Below are positions 1-11,068 of a DNA stretch of 64,000 bases, in pieces. Source of the DNA: Mytilus trossulus (taxonomy: Eukaryota > Mollusca > Bivalvia > Mytilida > Mytilidae). The first letter of the stretch is position 1, and every line of letters starts with the position of its first letter. The stretch is from the NCBI RefSeq assembly GCF_036588685.1, contig NC_086378.1, positions 33,085,578 to 33,149,577 of the forward strand, read 5' to 3'. The notes below the pieces were generated by a model that had not been told where the DNA came from, made no database searches, and worked only from the letters and a program-made list of their open reading frames with translations. Both the position numbers and the translations under genes were made by a program.

Positions 1-264
1 AATATCCAAATTTAACTTTTATTCTATTTATTTGTCATTGGAAGGTGAGGCTGTAATTTTTTAATTGATATAAAAATGTCAAATTTAATTGTCATTCTAT
101 TACTTTTACAAGACGTTTTTTATATTAATTAAAATCAGACAACAGTTTGAATTAAAACATTAAATATTCAGTAAGATATATGTGAATCTGTAATAAATAA
201 TTTCAATCAAAGTTAATCTAAAATCATCGATCCCCCTTTTTGAAAAATTGATCGTATACTCCGT
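1..264. other. AT-rich non-coding stretch
   Basis: AT-rich DNA with no credible open frame or repeat structure that I recognise. The dispersed repeat that follows begins at about 265. Confidence 0.4.
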
Positions 265-500
265 TAAGTATAGAATGACACCTGTGGAGCTGGATCACCT
301 TATCATTCCAGAGCACCTGAACATCCCCGGTTTTTTTTGGTGGGTTTTGTGTTGCTCGGTCTTCAGTTTTCTATGGTGTGTTACATATACTGCTCTTTGA
401 TTTGTCTTTTGCTCTTTTTCTGTTTTAGCCATGGGGTTGTCAGTTTAGTTTTGTTTGAATTTCCCTTTGTTATCTTTCGCCTCTCTTTTAAGGCTAAAAG
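265..500 (+). repeat. Dispersed repeat family A, copy 1
   Basis: This stretch matches 6570-6806 closely. Both run from a 'gtggagc(t/a)ggatc' start through an 'ggagcacctga' core to 'tatctttcgcctctctttt'. A minus-strand copy lies at 33000-33180 and more diverged pieces lie at about 41480-41600 and 43590-43760. The open frame seen here is repeat sequence, not a gene. Five related pieces in one 64-kb window make it a genome-wide interspersed element, probably SINE-like or MITE-like. From 500 to 900 nothing is recognised. Confidence 0.7.
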
Positions 501-904
501 CATCTTTCACCAATTATTTCATATTCTAATTTTTAGACAGCTTTTTAGCATGCATAGAAAAACAACATTTTAGGAGAAATAATTCATTGTAATTCAAAAC
601 ATTTTTTAGCCTTTCAAAAATCGTTAATTGACCTTTCAAATTACTTATTACAAAAAAATGTGTTAAAAAAATTTAGACAACATGTTTATAGCTCTCATTA
701 TGTATAAATACAAACATTGCAAGGTTTTAAGTATGCTTTATTTCACTTATTTAAACTTTGCACTTTGTTGACTTGACTTTGCAGTTACAAGTTTTGATCA
801 GTTGAACAATATGATTTGATAAAACAAATTGCAATTTGGTCGGTACATTGCTTGAACTGCATTACGTTTGAGAGAAACCCTAATAGTCAAGTCACGGTAA
901 AAAA

Positions 905-1095
905 CGTTTACATTGCTTCGTGATGTCTGGGTTTTTTCTTCTTCTTAGAATACCATACAACGTTTTTCAGTATGCCGCTTTAGCAGCAGAGTTAACCCCG
1001 TCTCCAACGGGGTTTGCATCACCCAATCTTTAGTTTTTGTAGTGTTTGGTGGCTTGTTTGTTATGTCTGTTCGTCTTCTCTTTTTATTCTAGTCG
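905..1095 (+). repeat. Dispersed repeat family D, copy 1
   Basis: A segment starting 'cttcgtgatgtct' and ending near 'tgtctgttc' is shared with 13030-13205 at roughly 75-80% identity by eye. Both copies contain 'cccaatctttagttttttgtagtgtt'-type sequence. A weaker similarity to its 3' part occurs near 48300. Confidence 0.6.
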
Positions 1096-1129
1096 ATTTG
1101 TGCAGAATTTTAGAAAAATTGCGCAGATT

Positions 1130-1450
1130 GTGGTAAAACCATGAAATTTGGCATAATAGTAGTATAGGTCATGGAAAACATTTTCAGCTATGGACCCACT
1201 CTGAAACTCGAAAATGCCGGGAAAGGCGGATATTTTTAAGATGGCGGACGTTTGATTTCTAAAAGATACTTTAAAAATTCATGAAAATTATATTAGTAAA
1301 GATATTGACATGAAACATGTTAAAAAGAGTGACAGTGCTTATATCAATTGCCTTGTTGAACAAAATTTATTAAAAAGTATTGAATGGCGGCCATCTTGAA
1401 AAATCTTGAAATTCAAAATTAAGCCAAAATAGGTAGATCTCCAAATTAAA
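1130..1450 (+). repeat. Diverged 5' segment of mobile element E (first copy)
   Basis: The order 'agctatggac' ... 'aagatggcggac' ... 'atggcggccatcttgaaaa' is repeated at 1850-2130 and, inverted, at 4690-4985. This looks like an older extra copy of the 5' part of the element whose decayed coding region lies at 2601-3395. From 1450 to 1840 nothing else is recognised. Confidence 0.5.
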
Positions 1451-1839
1451 AATTCGATGAAAATCAATCATGTGGTTGATATTGTTTATCTGAAAACAAC
1501 TTTAAAAATTCTTCCATGGCAGACATAATGAGTATCATATCATGCAAATAATTTCATAAGGAAATCACCTGCTCAATTTTTTTCAATTGATGTTAAAAAT
1601 ATCACACAATGCATGAGTTGTACATGTCTTATCAATCCACACAATAGCTGTCTCCGTCTATTTTATCCTATCACATTGTCCTCCAAATATTCACAGAGTA
1701 GTATTTAATACTGCCTTTACATATTTGCATCGTCCTCTGCAATCGTTTTACCTTTTACATTCTCATTTTATTAGTTAAGCGCAGGACTTATACGCTTGCT
1801 TCAGCGATGTCTAGAAGGGTTCCCATATAGTCCAGTCGT

Positions 1840-2600
1840 TTTGTACTCAGATGGTGGCAACAGCTTCAAACTTTGCAGAGTTTTATATAATGGTCAAATC
1901 AAACATTTATAGCTATGGACATATTAAAATGATTTCAGAAAATTAAAAACGGTCTGCTTTTGGCGGCATTTTTAATGGCCGCCAGGAAATTGATAAAAAA
2001 AATATAAAAAAATATTAAAAAAAAATGGCTCTACCAATTTTGAAACAGAACGACTATCATCTGAGGAATTCAGATATTCAAGTACTTGAATGGGGGCCAT
2101 TTTGAAAACAAGAATTTCCAATATAGCATCATTCGCTATTTTCATTAATTTACTATTTGCATTTATACATTTGTTTTAATGCATTGACAACTAGTTTAGC
2201 AAAATCATTGTTTTATGACTTTTGCTATTTATATTGGATATTCATCAAGTGGTCAAATAAGGCAGGCACATGTTTACGAAATCGAGGTATCTGATTCAAA
2301 ATTGTTTTACTTACAAGTTTGCCTAAGTTACTTTTACCACAGAAATTACGTATATATATAATATAATTTATGACCATACTTTGTCGAAAAGGATAAACAT
2401 TGTAGATATCGAAAACACTGGAGCTGAGTAATCTAATGATCAAATGGACTGGAAGAAATGTGTGAAAAGCCAAGTGAGAACACTTGAGGATTTACAATGC
2501 CAAACAGATACAAAAAGAACAGCATAAACATTTGAGCTGGTAATCAGATGCTAGAATACAAAGATTATTCGCATTGAATTGATTCCTCCCATCGCTCAAT
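1840..2600 (+). mobile_element. 5' non-coding part of element E, upstream of its decayed ORF
   Basis: This segment aligns collinearly with the reverse complement of about 4240-4985. Shared landmarks include 'caaactttgca', 'atttatagctatg', 'atggccgcc', 'agaatttccaatat', 'tttgcctaagt' and 'cactggagctga'. It leads directly into the decayed coding region at 2601. The two copies are clearly diverged (roughly 70-75% by eye), so the insertion is old. Confidence 0.6.
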
Positions 2601-3395
2601 TTGGAACAGTTGAATGAAGGCTATGGAACTGCAGAAACACTCTAGAATCACAAGGTGAAATGGCACAAATCCGGTCGAAACACAATTTCAGATCTTAAAA
2701 TATTACATCAGGAAAATCGAAAACATACTTTTGAAGTTGAAGATAAGTCGCCGATTGAAAAAAAACAATAAAATAACCAGTCACAGTCAATTTGTGCTGA
2801 ATTAACAAGAACAATGACTGCCGTATTTTTTTTCTGTGGTGATGTATCTGATGATCTCCACGATGCATCTACATAAGAGAAAGTGAATGTGCACTTGCAC
2901 TACAAGACAATGTTCTCTTATCCAAACTAAGTTCTGGGGATGTAATATCACAGGAGGTCAAGTATCATGCTTAATTTTTGCTAAAACTTGACAACATGGC
3001 AAGTAGGTAGAATCCAAAAACATTAATGGAAATCCATGAATCTGTTATCATTGGAAATGTGCTTGCCGAAATAATAGAATACATCGACGGCACACGGCCT
3101 GGAACAGATATTGTGCCAATCTTCAAGCTTGTCGCTCGAGCTAAATTGTATAGTAAATGCATTGAATAACTTGGAGAGTCATGGAAGGAAGAATTGATAC
3201 AACGCGTCTTTAAAAAATGAAAACTAGCTGCCATAGCGGATCTACAAGCACACAAGCAAGGTAGATTTGTTCTCCTGATTTTGAACGACGGTGTTTGTGA
3301 AAGTGGGAAGCAGGCCACATCTCAAAAGCGTTGAAATGAAGACATCATCATAGCCAAAAAGAGTTAAAATAGTTTGAAGAGATATGCTTGATACT
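2601..3395 (+). pseudogene. Decayed ORF of a multicopy invertebrate element protein
   Basis: Translated across several frameshifts and stops, this reads as pieces of one protein: EQLNEGYGTAETL near 2604, HKVKWHKSG near 2650, FEVEDKSPIEK near 2730, ALQDNVLLSKLSSGD near 2900, a segment with GTRPGTDIVPIFKLVARAKL near 3085-3150, and ADLQAHKQGRFVLLILNDG near 3236. I recognise the order (LNEG...WHKSC...LLSKLSSGD...HKQGRxVLL) from memory as an uncharacterised, highly multicopy protein family of molluscs, cnidarians and other invertebrates. Its function is unknown to me. In-frame stops (for example just after AETL) and shifts show that it is dead. The element family is inferred; the coding signal is visible directly. 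Confidence 0.55.
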
Positions 3396-3457
3396 AAGAA
3401 TAGCTTTACAGGGACATTCAATAACAGCTGTCAACATTAATCAGTTCCACAGACATA

Positions 3458-3674
3458 CCGTATAGCGGGTTATTTTCGCGGGGTGCAAATTTTCTCTTAT
3501 TTTCGCGGATAGAACAAAATCGCCAAAATAAGTTCCGCCAAATTAAAGGTGTACATACAAAGGTATGGATACAAGTTTTTAATACGCCAAAATAATAACC
3601 GCCAAAATATTTCGCATACCTTGTTCAATGAAAATCGCGAAATTTTACACCCGCGAAAATAACCCGCTATACGG
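3458..3674. mobile_element. MITE with TA target duplication (Tc1/mariner type)
   Basis: The element begins CCGTATAGCGGGTTATTTTC and ends with its exact reverse complement. The perfect terminal inverted repeat is about 25 bp, and TA flanks both ends (3456-3457 and 3675-3676). The interior also repeats 'ttttcgcg' and 'cgccaaaata'. At 217 bp with no coding capacity, it is a non-autonomous element probably mobilised by a mariner-like transposase. It lies between the two opposed copies of element E. Confidence 0.85.
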
Positions 3675-3974
3675 TAATTGTCCTTAATGAGAATGATTCT
3701 AGGTGGGCCTAACATTCAGATACAGTCCAGTAATATCGTTGAATCGCAGAGAGCATTAACTATTTTGCAGTTATAACATTTCAATTAAGCAATTCGTTTT
3801 TATTTTATTTCTGTGTCTTTGGATTCTGTCTTATTGTCGTGTTGTGCAGTTTTAACAAACATTTAGCATGATACCGCAGCTCCTGTGATATCAAATTTCC
3901 AGCAATGAGTTTTGCTAAGAGAACAATGGTTTGTAGTTCAAGTATACAATCATGCACATATTTTTTTGTCGATC

Positions 3975-4985
3975 ATAAATGTTGATGCTTCGTGAAATCG
4001 TCGGATACATCACCTCAAACTCAACTCCCTGCAGTCATTGTTCTTGTTGATTTACCCCAACTGTGTCTGGTTATTTTACTGGTATTTTCAATCGGTGACT
4101 CATCTTCAACTTCAGAAATATGATTTCTTTTTTCCTGACGAAATAATTTGAGATTTGAACTTTTCTCTTGACAAGATAAGTACCATTTTGCCTTGTGATA
4201 CTTGACTGTTTCTGCAATTCCGTGGCCTTCATTCAACTGTTCCAAGTGGAGTGATGCGAGATAGTAATTCTATGCTCAACATTTTTGTATGCTATCATCA
4301 ACAGACTGATAACCAGTTCCAATGTCTTTGTCTGTTCTTTTGGTTTCTGCTGGGAATTGTAAATCCTCACAGTCTATTTTTTCATTATATTTGTCAGCTC
4401 CAGTGATTTCAATCTACAATTTTTATTCTTTGATATAGTGTGGTCATAAATTTTCTTGTGTATACGTCATTTTCTGTTGTAAAAAGTTACTTAGGCAAAC
4501 CTGTTATTAAAAGAAATCATGTATTAGATACATTTATTTTGTCAACATACGCATGCCTGAATGATTCGAACACTTGGTGAATATCTAATATAAATAGCAA
4601 CAGACATATAACAACGATTTGCGAAACGAGTTGTAAATGCATCAAAACATTCGTATAAATGCAGATAGAAAATCATCAAAAAAGCAAATAATATTATATT
4701 GGAAATTCTTGTTTCCAATATGGCCACCAGCACTTCAATATCTGAAGACCTCAGATGAGAGTCTTTGTCATTAGTGATTTATGTACCAAAGATTACCAAA
4801 ATAGGGCTAGCCGGTTTTTTTAATATTTTTTTTAAATGATTTCTATTGATTTTATGGCGTCCATTTTAAAATGGCCGCCTAGAGCAGCCATTTTGATTTC
4901 CTGAATTGGGTTCATAGCTATAAATGTTTGCTATGACCTTAACTTAAATTCTGCAAAGTTTGAAGCTTTTACCACAATCTGAACA
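3975..4985 (-). mobile_element. Inverted, 3'-truncated copy of element E
   Basis: The reverse complement aligns with 1840-2870. It keeps an uninterrupted 74-codon stretch (4021-4245, minus) starting MEQLNEGHGIAETVKYHKAK, which matches the broken reading at 2601-2760. It therefore shows the ancestral reading: HKAKWYLSCQEK, then RQEKRNHISEVEDESPIE. The copy stops where the plus copy continues into 2870-3395. Together the two form a diverged inverted pair around a roughly 1.1-kb centre. Confidence 0.6.
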
Positions 4986-5007
4986 ATTGTTTCACAAACC
5001 GACTGGA

Positions 5008-5695
5008 CTATAAATACAATATAAAATCAGAAAAGAATGCAATTAGGCAACATTTGGTCTAATAGTATAAGTTAAATTTGACCGATTATATAAAAAATAG
5101 TCATCGAACTTTGAATAGTTTAGGAGATTTTATCCCCCATCAAGCGAAACATGCAGTCAAATGGTATCGTCCTTTCATTAGAAAACCATGTAGAAGTTCT
5201 GCCACATTGAAGTTATGGAAAAGTCGGCAAGAACAGGAGCACAGCTGGGGGTCTTATAAGAAAGCCGACTGTATATTGAAACACAAGGCCATGTTCACAC
5301 CAAACGTGACATAACGTAAACATGTAACAATTAGATTCATGTAACTCTATTTTCACATTAGATTTTCAACATTTTCCGTCAGTTTTAATTACATTTCATA
5401 CGATTAACGAAAAGTAATTGAAATGTACGTTACATAAAAATGAATTGAAAATTTCTCTTTTCAATTTTTTGTTGCAGTAAGCCACCGCCTATTCCTTTTT
5501 TCCCCAGTTAAGAGGTCATTGCAATTTTATAATTGATTTGCTTGATTCAAAATTTCTAAAAACTATTTGTTTCAGATGTAAGTGAAGAAAACTAGACTGT
5601 TTCCATTAAAAAAAAAAGTAAAAAAATAAATCAAACATTGAGTTTCAAAACAAAAAAATCTTGTTTCTGAATGTTCTTGAAAAAAAAACCAGTTT
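5008..5695 (+). repeat. Segmental duplicate, left copy
   Basis: Collinear with 13778-15285. Landmarks are 'aaatacaatataaaa', 'tttaggaga', 'catcaagcgaaac', 'gtcaaatggtat', 'catgtaactctat', 'aaatgtacgttacata' and 'tgttcttgaaaaaa'. The right copy carries two extra blocks: 13825-14262, and a MITE at 14523-14901. Both copies precede a P450 copy in the same order. This may be part of the duplication that made the P450 pair, or a separate dispersed element. The short open frame inside is not convincing as a gene. Confidence 0.6.
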
Positions 5696-5919
5696 TGTTT
5701 TGATAAATTTTAGAGAGAGAAAAATTGTCCCAAAAGAGGAAAAACCTGCATGTATTCGGGTAATCCTGCTGTCAGAGATTTATAAATGCCACAGATTCTG
5801 TGAATGCGTCCACATACTGTTTCTATCGTAATTATTCATAATATAAAATTCACGTTCTGGATAGCTAGTTTTATGTAAAAACATGGCCTCCATTGACTAT
5901 CGACTTCATGTAATCAAAT

Positions 5920-6135
5920 AGTTTTCAAAGGTACCAGGATTATAATTTAGTACGCCAGACGCGCGTTTCGTCTACATAAGACTCATCAGTGATGATCATA
6001 TCAAAATATCAAAACCTGATTAAAACTACATGTAAACGTTGATATCTATAAATGGAACGTAGAAGAGTTCATTACGTGTTGTTGATACCAACACCACACC
6101 GAGTTTAGCTCAATGTGAACACGACAAAATATGAA
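5920..6135 (+). repeat. Common bivalve interspersed repeat
   Basis: Contains 'ggtaccaggattataattt' followed by 'gccagacgcgcgtttcgtc' and 'ataagactcatcagtga'. I remember this series as one of the most abundant repeats in mussel sequences. This copy ends near the 'cacaccgagttta' stretch. From 5700 to 5920 nothing is recognised. Confidence 0.6.
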
Positions 6136-6214
6136 ATTAAGTATTTTGATGTTAGTTTTTAAACTTTTTTGTTTGAATCAAAGATCTGTGTAATTTCTAC
6201 CTTTGATTATATAA

Positions 6215-7418
6215 GATATTTGTATCTACGTTGTTGATTCTTTTTGTGAAACAAACCTGTATTGTTTTCTCTCAATCGGTATTTACATTTATGATAAGAA
6301 AACCTTGTTTAAAGATAAGAACAATCAAACGTGTTTATACTAGGGGAGATGGAGTGTAAGTGTACTCCAAAAGATATAATGACTAGTTAGTATCAATATT
6401 TGATTTCTCTAGCGTAAGCAGAATCACAACATCTCCAAAGTCAAGTTTTGATTCCAGCTAAAAAAAAAGTAATCTGAAAAGCGGTTTCGTGGAGCATTTG
6501 GCAGATCAAGCAATATAACGTTGTTTGTGAGGACACTTACCGAATTAGACTTATTACTGGGTTTATACTAACATGAGCAACACGACGGGTGCCACATGTG
6601 GAGCAGGATCTGCTTACCTTTCCGGAGCACCTGATATCACCTCCAGTTTTTGGTCGGGCTCGTGTTGCTCCGGGTTTACTTTTATATGATGTGTTTTGTG
6701 TACTACTGTTTTTTCTGTTGGTCTTTTTCTTTTTTAGTTATGGCGTGGCCGTTTATTTTCGACTTGAGTTTGAATGTTCCTCTGGTATCTTTCGCCTCTC
6801 TTTTACAAAATTGTGAAAAATTATTAACCTCGATGTTGTCATAAACAAACATGGTAAGACTCAAATTATTTGGTCATTTTCAAAGTTTTCATCTCTATTA
6901 CTAGACATGTTTTCGCTGCTACTTATTATTTTTATTGACAATGTATATATTAAATATATATATATAATGAGTTAAAAAAGTTTTGATAATTTTTTATATT
7001 ATCAAAACAACTTGGAAAATAATTGAACCGATCAAAAGCAATGCCCACAGAAGATTGTAGATATTTAGCGAAGTAATATCGCGAATATCGCCGTCACATT
7101 TAGCACAGACTTTGAATTATCGACACTGGAAATCTTACGTGTAGGAAAGGCATTATGCAACGTCTCTTTTACATAAACATAGACTAACAAGCTGCCAATT
7201 AAATGAAATAAGTAAACTGAAGTTGCTTTCCCGCAATGACTCATTCCTTTGCTTAACTTTTATTTGCAGTGTCAAACTTTATGTGCAAACTAAAAAAAAC
7301 TCTATACTAAATATATTTTAATATAATGTATATATATATATATGTCTGTTTGTAAGTTATACTTGTAACCTTGACTATTATCATTAATGAAATAAAAATG
7401 AATAAAGATGAATACATT
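6215..7418 (-). repeat. Duplicated 3' flank of P450 copy 1
   Basis: This stretch aligns with 24390-25269, the corresponding flank of P450 copy 2. Shared landmarks are 'tttgtatttacg', 'tctctcaatcggtattta', 'gatggagtg', 'gtactccaaaagatat' and 'gtcattttc(a/g)aagttttcatc'. Copy 1 alone carries the family A repeat insertion at about 6548-6806. Near 7259-7264 the minus strand carries AATAAA, a possible poly(A) signal for the P450. The matching position in copy 2 (near 25090) reads AATGTG, so that signal is not conserved. Confidence 0.7.
6548..6806 (+). mobile_element. Family A repeat inserted in the 3' flank of P450 copy 1
   Basis: Comparison with copy 2, which reads directly from 'gacacttac' into 'aaaattg' near 24726, marks this as an insertion of about 260 bp made after the P450 duplication. 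The inserted sequence is family A, as at 265-500. The empty site in the other copy gives its limits to within about 10 bp. Confidence 0.7.
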
Positions 7419-8927
7419 CTAACATCTTTCGGACACTTTAATCTGATAAGACACTGGCTTGCAGGTTAATCCAAAAATTGGTTCAAAATTAGGTTCTGAA
7501 CACAATTCTATTTCAAATCTTTGAAAAATATTGGTAACAAACAAAAAGAGTTCCATTTTTGCAAGAAATTGTCCTGGACATCGCCTGCGTCCAATACCAA
7601 ATGTTAGAATTTCGTCTGCTTTCTGCTGATTAATTTGGTTATGATTGTCTAAAAACCTTTCTGGTGAAAACTTCTCGGGGTTTGTCCATAGTTTAGGATC
7701 CATAGCTGTGGCATACGTGTTGCAAATCACAACAGTACCTTTCTTAATTTTGTGATTTCGGAACACAGTGTCGGTTGTCGTTGAATGTGGAACCGCCATT
7801 GGTAACACATTAGCCACTCGGATTACCTCTAATATCGTAGCTTCGGTAAACGGAAGTTTTCCTTTGTCTGTTAGCTTCGGCTTTCTATCACCAATCACGG
7901 AGTATATTTCCTCTTGAACCCGTCTTTGTACATCATTGTGGTATGACAGATATAATATGATCCATTCTAGCGTAGTCGAAACGGTTTCAAATCCAGCGGC
8001 CATAAAATCTGACAAAGATGACAAAATCTCCTCTTTTGTAATTCCATTGTATAGTTCCGGCGAATTTCCGTATTGTTCCGCGGCGGAAATCAATCCATCC
8101 GTGATATCCCTGTGATTATTATTGTCATATGATTTCACATGCTCATTAACTTCAGAGGAAACCACCGTTTTGTATAATGCGATCAATTTCTGAAATCGTA
8201 TAGCTTTCCAGGGCATTACAAATCGCAACCATGGCATAACATTAAGTGGGTTTCCCGGTCCGGCCGTTTCGACAAATATTTTATTATTTTCTATGAACAG
8301 CAAAAAGTTTTTATCCTCACGGCAGTTTTTTGCAGACCCAAAACAAAGCTGATATATTATACAGCCTATTCCTAAAAATATGTCATCGTGTGGACTGAAG
8401 TGGTTGTCTTTTCTTTCAAGTAAGCTCTTTATGACCGTTTCTATCTCTTTATTAATTACGTCCTCTGTTGGGTTATTTTTAGTCGAAACAAATTGTCTTA
8501 AAACGTGATTTGCAATTTTCCGGTGCATTTTCCAACGGAGGGTGTAAGATCCAAATCCTATACTCTTCATGTTATAGTAGTTAATCCCCGTATAAAATTC
8601 AGGGCGATCTGAGAACACTTCTCCTTTGTCCATCAATGCTTCACGTATTGCTTCTCTGCTGTTTAAAACAATTGTTGGCCAACTTCCCATGCGAATTTTA
8701 AACACGTCACCGTAAGTTCTAGAAATGTTCATTAATGTTTTCGCTGGATTACTTCCAAGAAGCGGCAAATGTCCAAGAATAGGAAATCCCCACGGACCCG
8801 GTGGTGAAAGATACAAATCATTCCAAAGTGTCTGAAAAAAATTAACTAGCACAAGAGTTACTGCAAATATCAAAATAAAAAAACTAATTATAATTCCTTC
8901 ATAATTGGAAACTTGCAACTCGTCCAT
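7419..8927 (-). CDS. Cytochrome P450, CYP2 clan (CYP17/CYP1-like), copy 1
   Basis: An intact single-exon gene of 502 codons and a microsomal heme monooxygenase. Residues 11-33 form a hydrophobic N-terminal membrane anchor, and PPGPWGFP at 42-49 is the proline-rich hinge. WKMHR (132-136) is the helix C motif that contacts a heme propionate. AGFET (311-315) is the helix I oxygen-activation motif with Glu for Asp, as in CYP17 and CYP1 enzymes. ExxR is EVIR (367-370), SPERF (421-425) is the PERF motif, and FGIGRRRCPG (443-452) is the heme loop with Cys450 as the thiolate ligand. The length is normal for the family. The start ATG lies in TCAAAATGG, identical in copy 2. The substrate is unknown: similarity to steroid 17-hydroxylases and CYP1 is typical of invertebrate CYP2-clan enzymes and does not prove steroid use. 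It is about 87% identical to the gene at 25270 without indels. Confidence 0.93.
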   Translation of the reverse strand: MDELQVSNYEGIIISFFILIFAVTLVLVNFFQTLWNDLYLSPPGPWGFPILGHLPLLGSNPAKTLMNISRTYGDVFKIRMGSWPTIVLNSREAIREALMDKGEVFSDRPEFYTGINYYNMKSIGFGSYTLRWKMHRKIANHVLRQFVSTKNNPTEDVINKEIETVIKSLLERKDNHFSPHDDIFLGIGCIIYQLCFGSAKNCREDKNFLLFIENNKIFVETAGPGNPLNVMPWLRFVMPWKAIRFQKLIALYKTVVSSEVNEHVKSYDNNNHRDITDGLISAAEQYGNSPELYNGITKEEILSSLSDFMAAGFETVSTTLEWIILYLSYHNDVQRRVQEEIYSVIGDRKPKLTDKGKLPFTEATILEVIRVANVLPMAVPHSTTTDTVFRNHKIKKGTVVICNTYATAMDPKLWTNPEKFSPERFLDNHNQINQQKADEILTFGIGRRRCPGQFLAKMELFLFVTNIFQRFEIELCSEPNFEPIFGLTCKPVSYQIKVSERC

Positions 8928-9640
8928 TTTGAAATGGTGTTTTCGTTGTAATCATTTAAAGTACACTATATTCTCTTTAGAAACATTCAATACAAGAAAT
9001 ATTATTATATCATACATGTTTTGTAAGCAAGTTAAAACGTGTATGAACATTTCTTATCATCGTCTTATTTGCCTGGACTTTTTATAACACGCGTATATAT
9101 ATATTTACTCTTATGTAAGCCATTAGACTGTAGGATAAATACATGTTAAATTTTTATTATACGAATTACCGTTACATAACTAAATTTACATATATATACA
9201 GAAATGTTATATAATTCTAGAGTGCGCAGTTCTAAAAGGGTCAATGTTCAGAAGTGTTTACTTTAACTTTTTTATATTATTTAATCTCTTGTTTTATTCT
9301 TTAATCTCATAATAAGAAAAAAAAATGTTTATCAAAAGGGGATACTCGTTGTAAGAAACTGAAGCAATATCAAGGACATTAATCGAAAAAGGATATCAGC
9401 ACTATAGGTCAAAGATAAAAACGAAATGAAGCAATTTATAATTATTTTACTCAAATCTATGGTCGTTATTTATAAAGAGAAGGTAATATCTGAGTTATCA
9501 TATTGTTAAAAAAACTCAGTCCATTCGTTTTCAACAAAGTAAAAATAATTTACGAGTGACCAGTCGTTTGAAGGTCAGTGTGATTAAACAACCTATCTTA
9601 TAACCGTCAGTCATAGTTGACGATTATTTTGAAAGAATCG
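8928..9640 (-). promoter_or_regulatory. 5' flank of P450 copy 1 with a possible TATA box
   Basis: This stretch aligns with 26779-27480 upstream of copy 2. On the minus strand TATAAAAAG occupies 9078-9086, about 150 bp before the ATG. The matching place in copy 2 (about 26949-26958) reads TTATGTAAAG, so the box is not conserved. A run of alternating TA follows at about 9093-9103. Promoter use is inferred from position and sequence only. Confidence 0.35.
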
Positions 9641-9754
9641 AGGCAGTATTTCATCATGTCTTCCATTTTACAAAAAGGATGAATGTTATATAAAATACAA
9701 TATCTTCTACAGAAAAAAAATATTATGTACGTGTGCTTATATCCACTTCATTTG

Positions 9755-9935
9755 AACTTTGTTGGATATTTGTCTCATTGGCAATCATACCACATCTCTT
9801 TATTTTTATATTATTTGGCTTTCCTTCTATATCCAAAGACGTTGTGGGATTTTTATATCCGGTTTACGCATATGTGACTTACGTAAAAATATTTTTTCCT
9901 TTCGTCATTTCATTTAGCTCCTATTCAGCCTAAAA
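9755..9935 (-). repeat. Fragment of dispersed repeat family B (plus AT-rich DNA)
   Basis: Contains 'ggatatttgtctcattgg' and 'caatcataccacatctcttt', the end of the repeat fully seen at 41652-41830 and 46228-46430. The same fragment recurs at 49660-49710. The overlapping open frames here are repeat sequence. From 9935 to 10860 I see only AT-rich DNA. Confidence 0.6.
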
Positions 9936-11068
9936 CTCCAGCGACAGATTTGTTATATTCTTTTGTAAATTCTTTAAGAGATACATTTTGTAAAGGCATT
10001 ATTTAACTGTCTTCCGATAACCTCGTTTATATTATGGGATTGTAAGCTAGAAAAAATGCTTACTTTAATGTTTTCTGAAGTTTCGTCTTTCAGTGAGAGT
10101 TAGGCATTCCTACTGACAACATCCACTTAATTGTAAAACTCCATCCTGAAATCATTGTTACCTACTGCATAGGACTTGTGTCGAATTCTACCAGTGGATT
10201 ACTAGTTAAAGCGAGTATTTCTCAGGCAAGTGGCTTAGTCTTAGTCATTGTCTATCGTTGGTTTCGCCAATTTCTGCAACCGTTCGTGTTGCATCTCTTT
10301 ATCATCGTCATTCCAGTAGCCAGTCTCCCGGTTGGATAAGCACCGAATGTACACTTTCTTTATGCAACCATACTTGTGCCATATGTAGAGCGAGCAATTA
10401 AGGTCAAACATCCAACAGAGACAAAATAGGAGAAATTTTTTAATCAATATTTTTCAAATTTCCGTTATATTGCTTTCTTGTAATGGTATTCAAAGGATAT
10501 AAAACAACATTAACAGGTACGCGACAAAATTAAAAATGAAACTATATAAAGTATGTTGTTGATGAAGGTCTAATCAAATTTTTACAGCAAAACACATACA
10601 GAAAACTCAGTTCAACTGAAAGTACAACAACAATAACCATAAGAAATGATTAAGTATTAGAACAGTATAGCACTAGAAAACGGTGGATATATATCTATTG
10701 TAGAATTTGTATCTGATTTTGTCATGCTATTTTTGAAACTAATATCAATCACTCTCATTAGAATTTTTTTTATTTCTTAAACCATATCTTCTTCATTTTA
10801 TATCGCCGCTATAAAGCTGATCCGGCGTAAAGCAACCAATCAATTAATCACTCTTAATTTTATATAATTACATTAGATGTAAGTTTCATTATAATACGTT
10901 ATTCTGATTGGCTTACTGCACATCACATGTTATTCCGTAAACAATTGCATTAGACAATAACATTTATCATGCATGATGACACGAGGTCCCACAATAAAGT
11001 GCTCAGGTGAACTAAATAAAACTGGATAAAAATCGTGTTTTCATGATCCTAGCTAAAAAATGTAATTA

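Noticed and set aside
7419-8927. Intronless P450 as a processed pseudogene
   Set aside because: The frame is complete, all catalytic motifs are present, and the paralogue at 25270 keeps the same length with mostly conservative changes, which argues for function.
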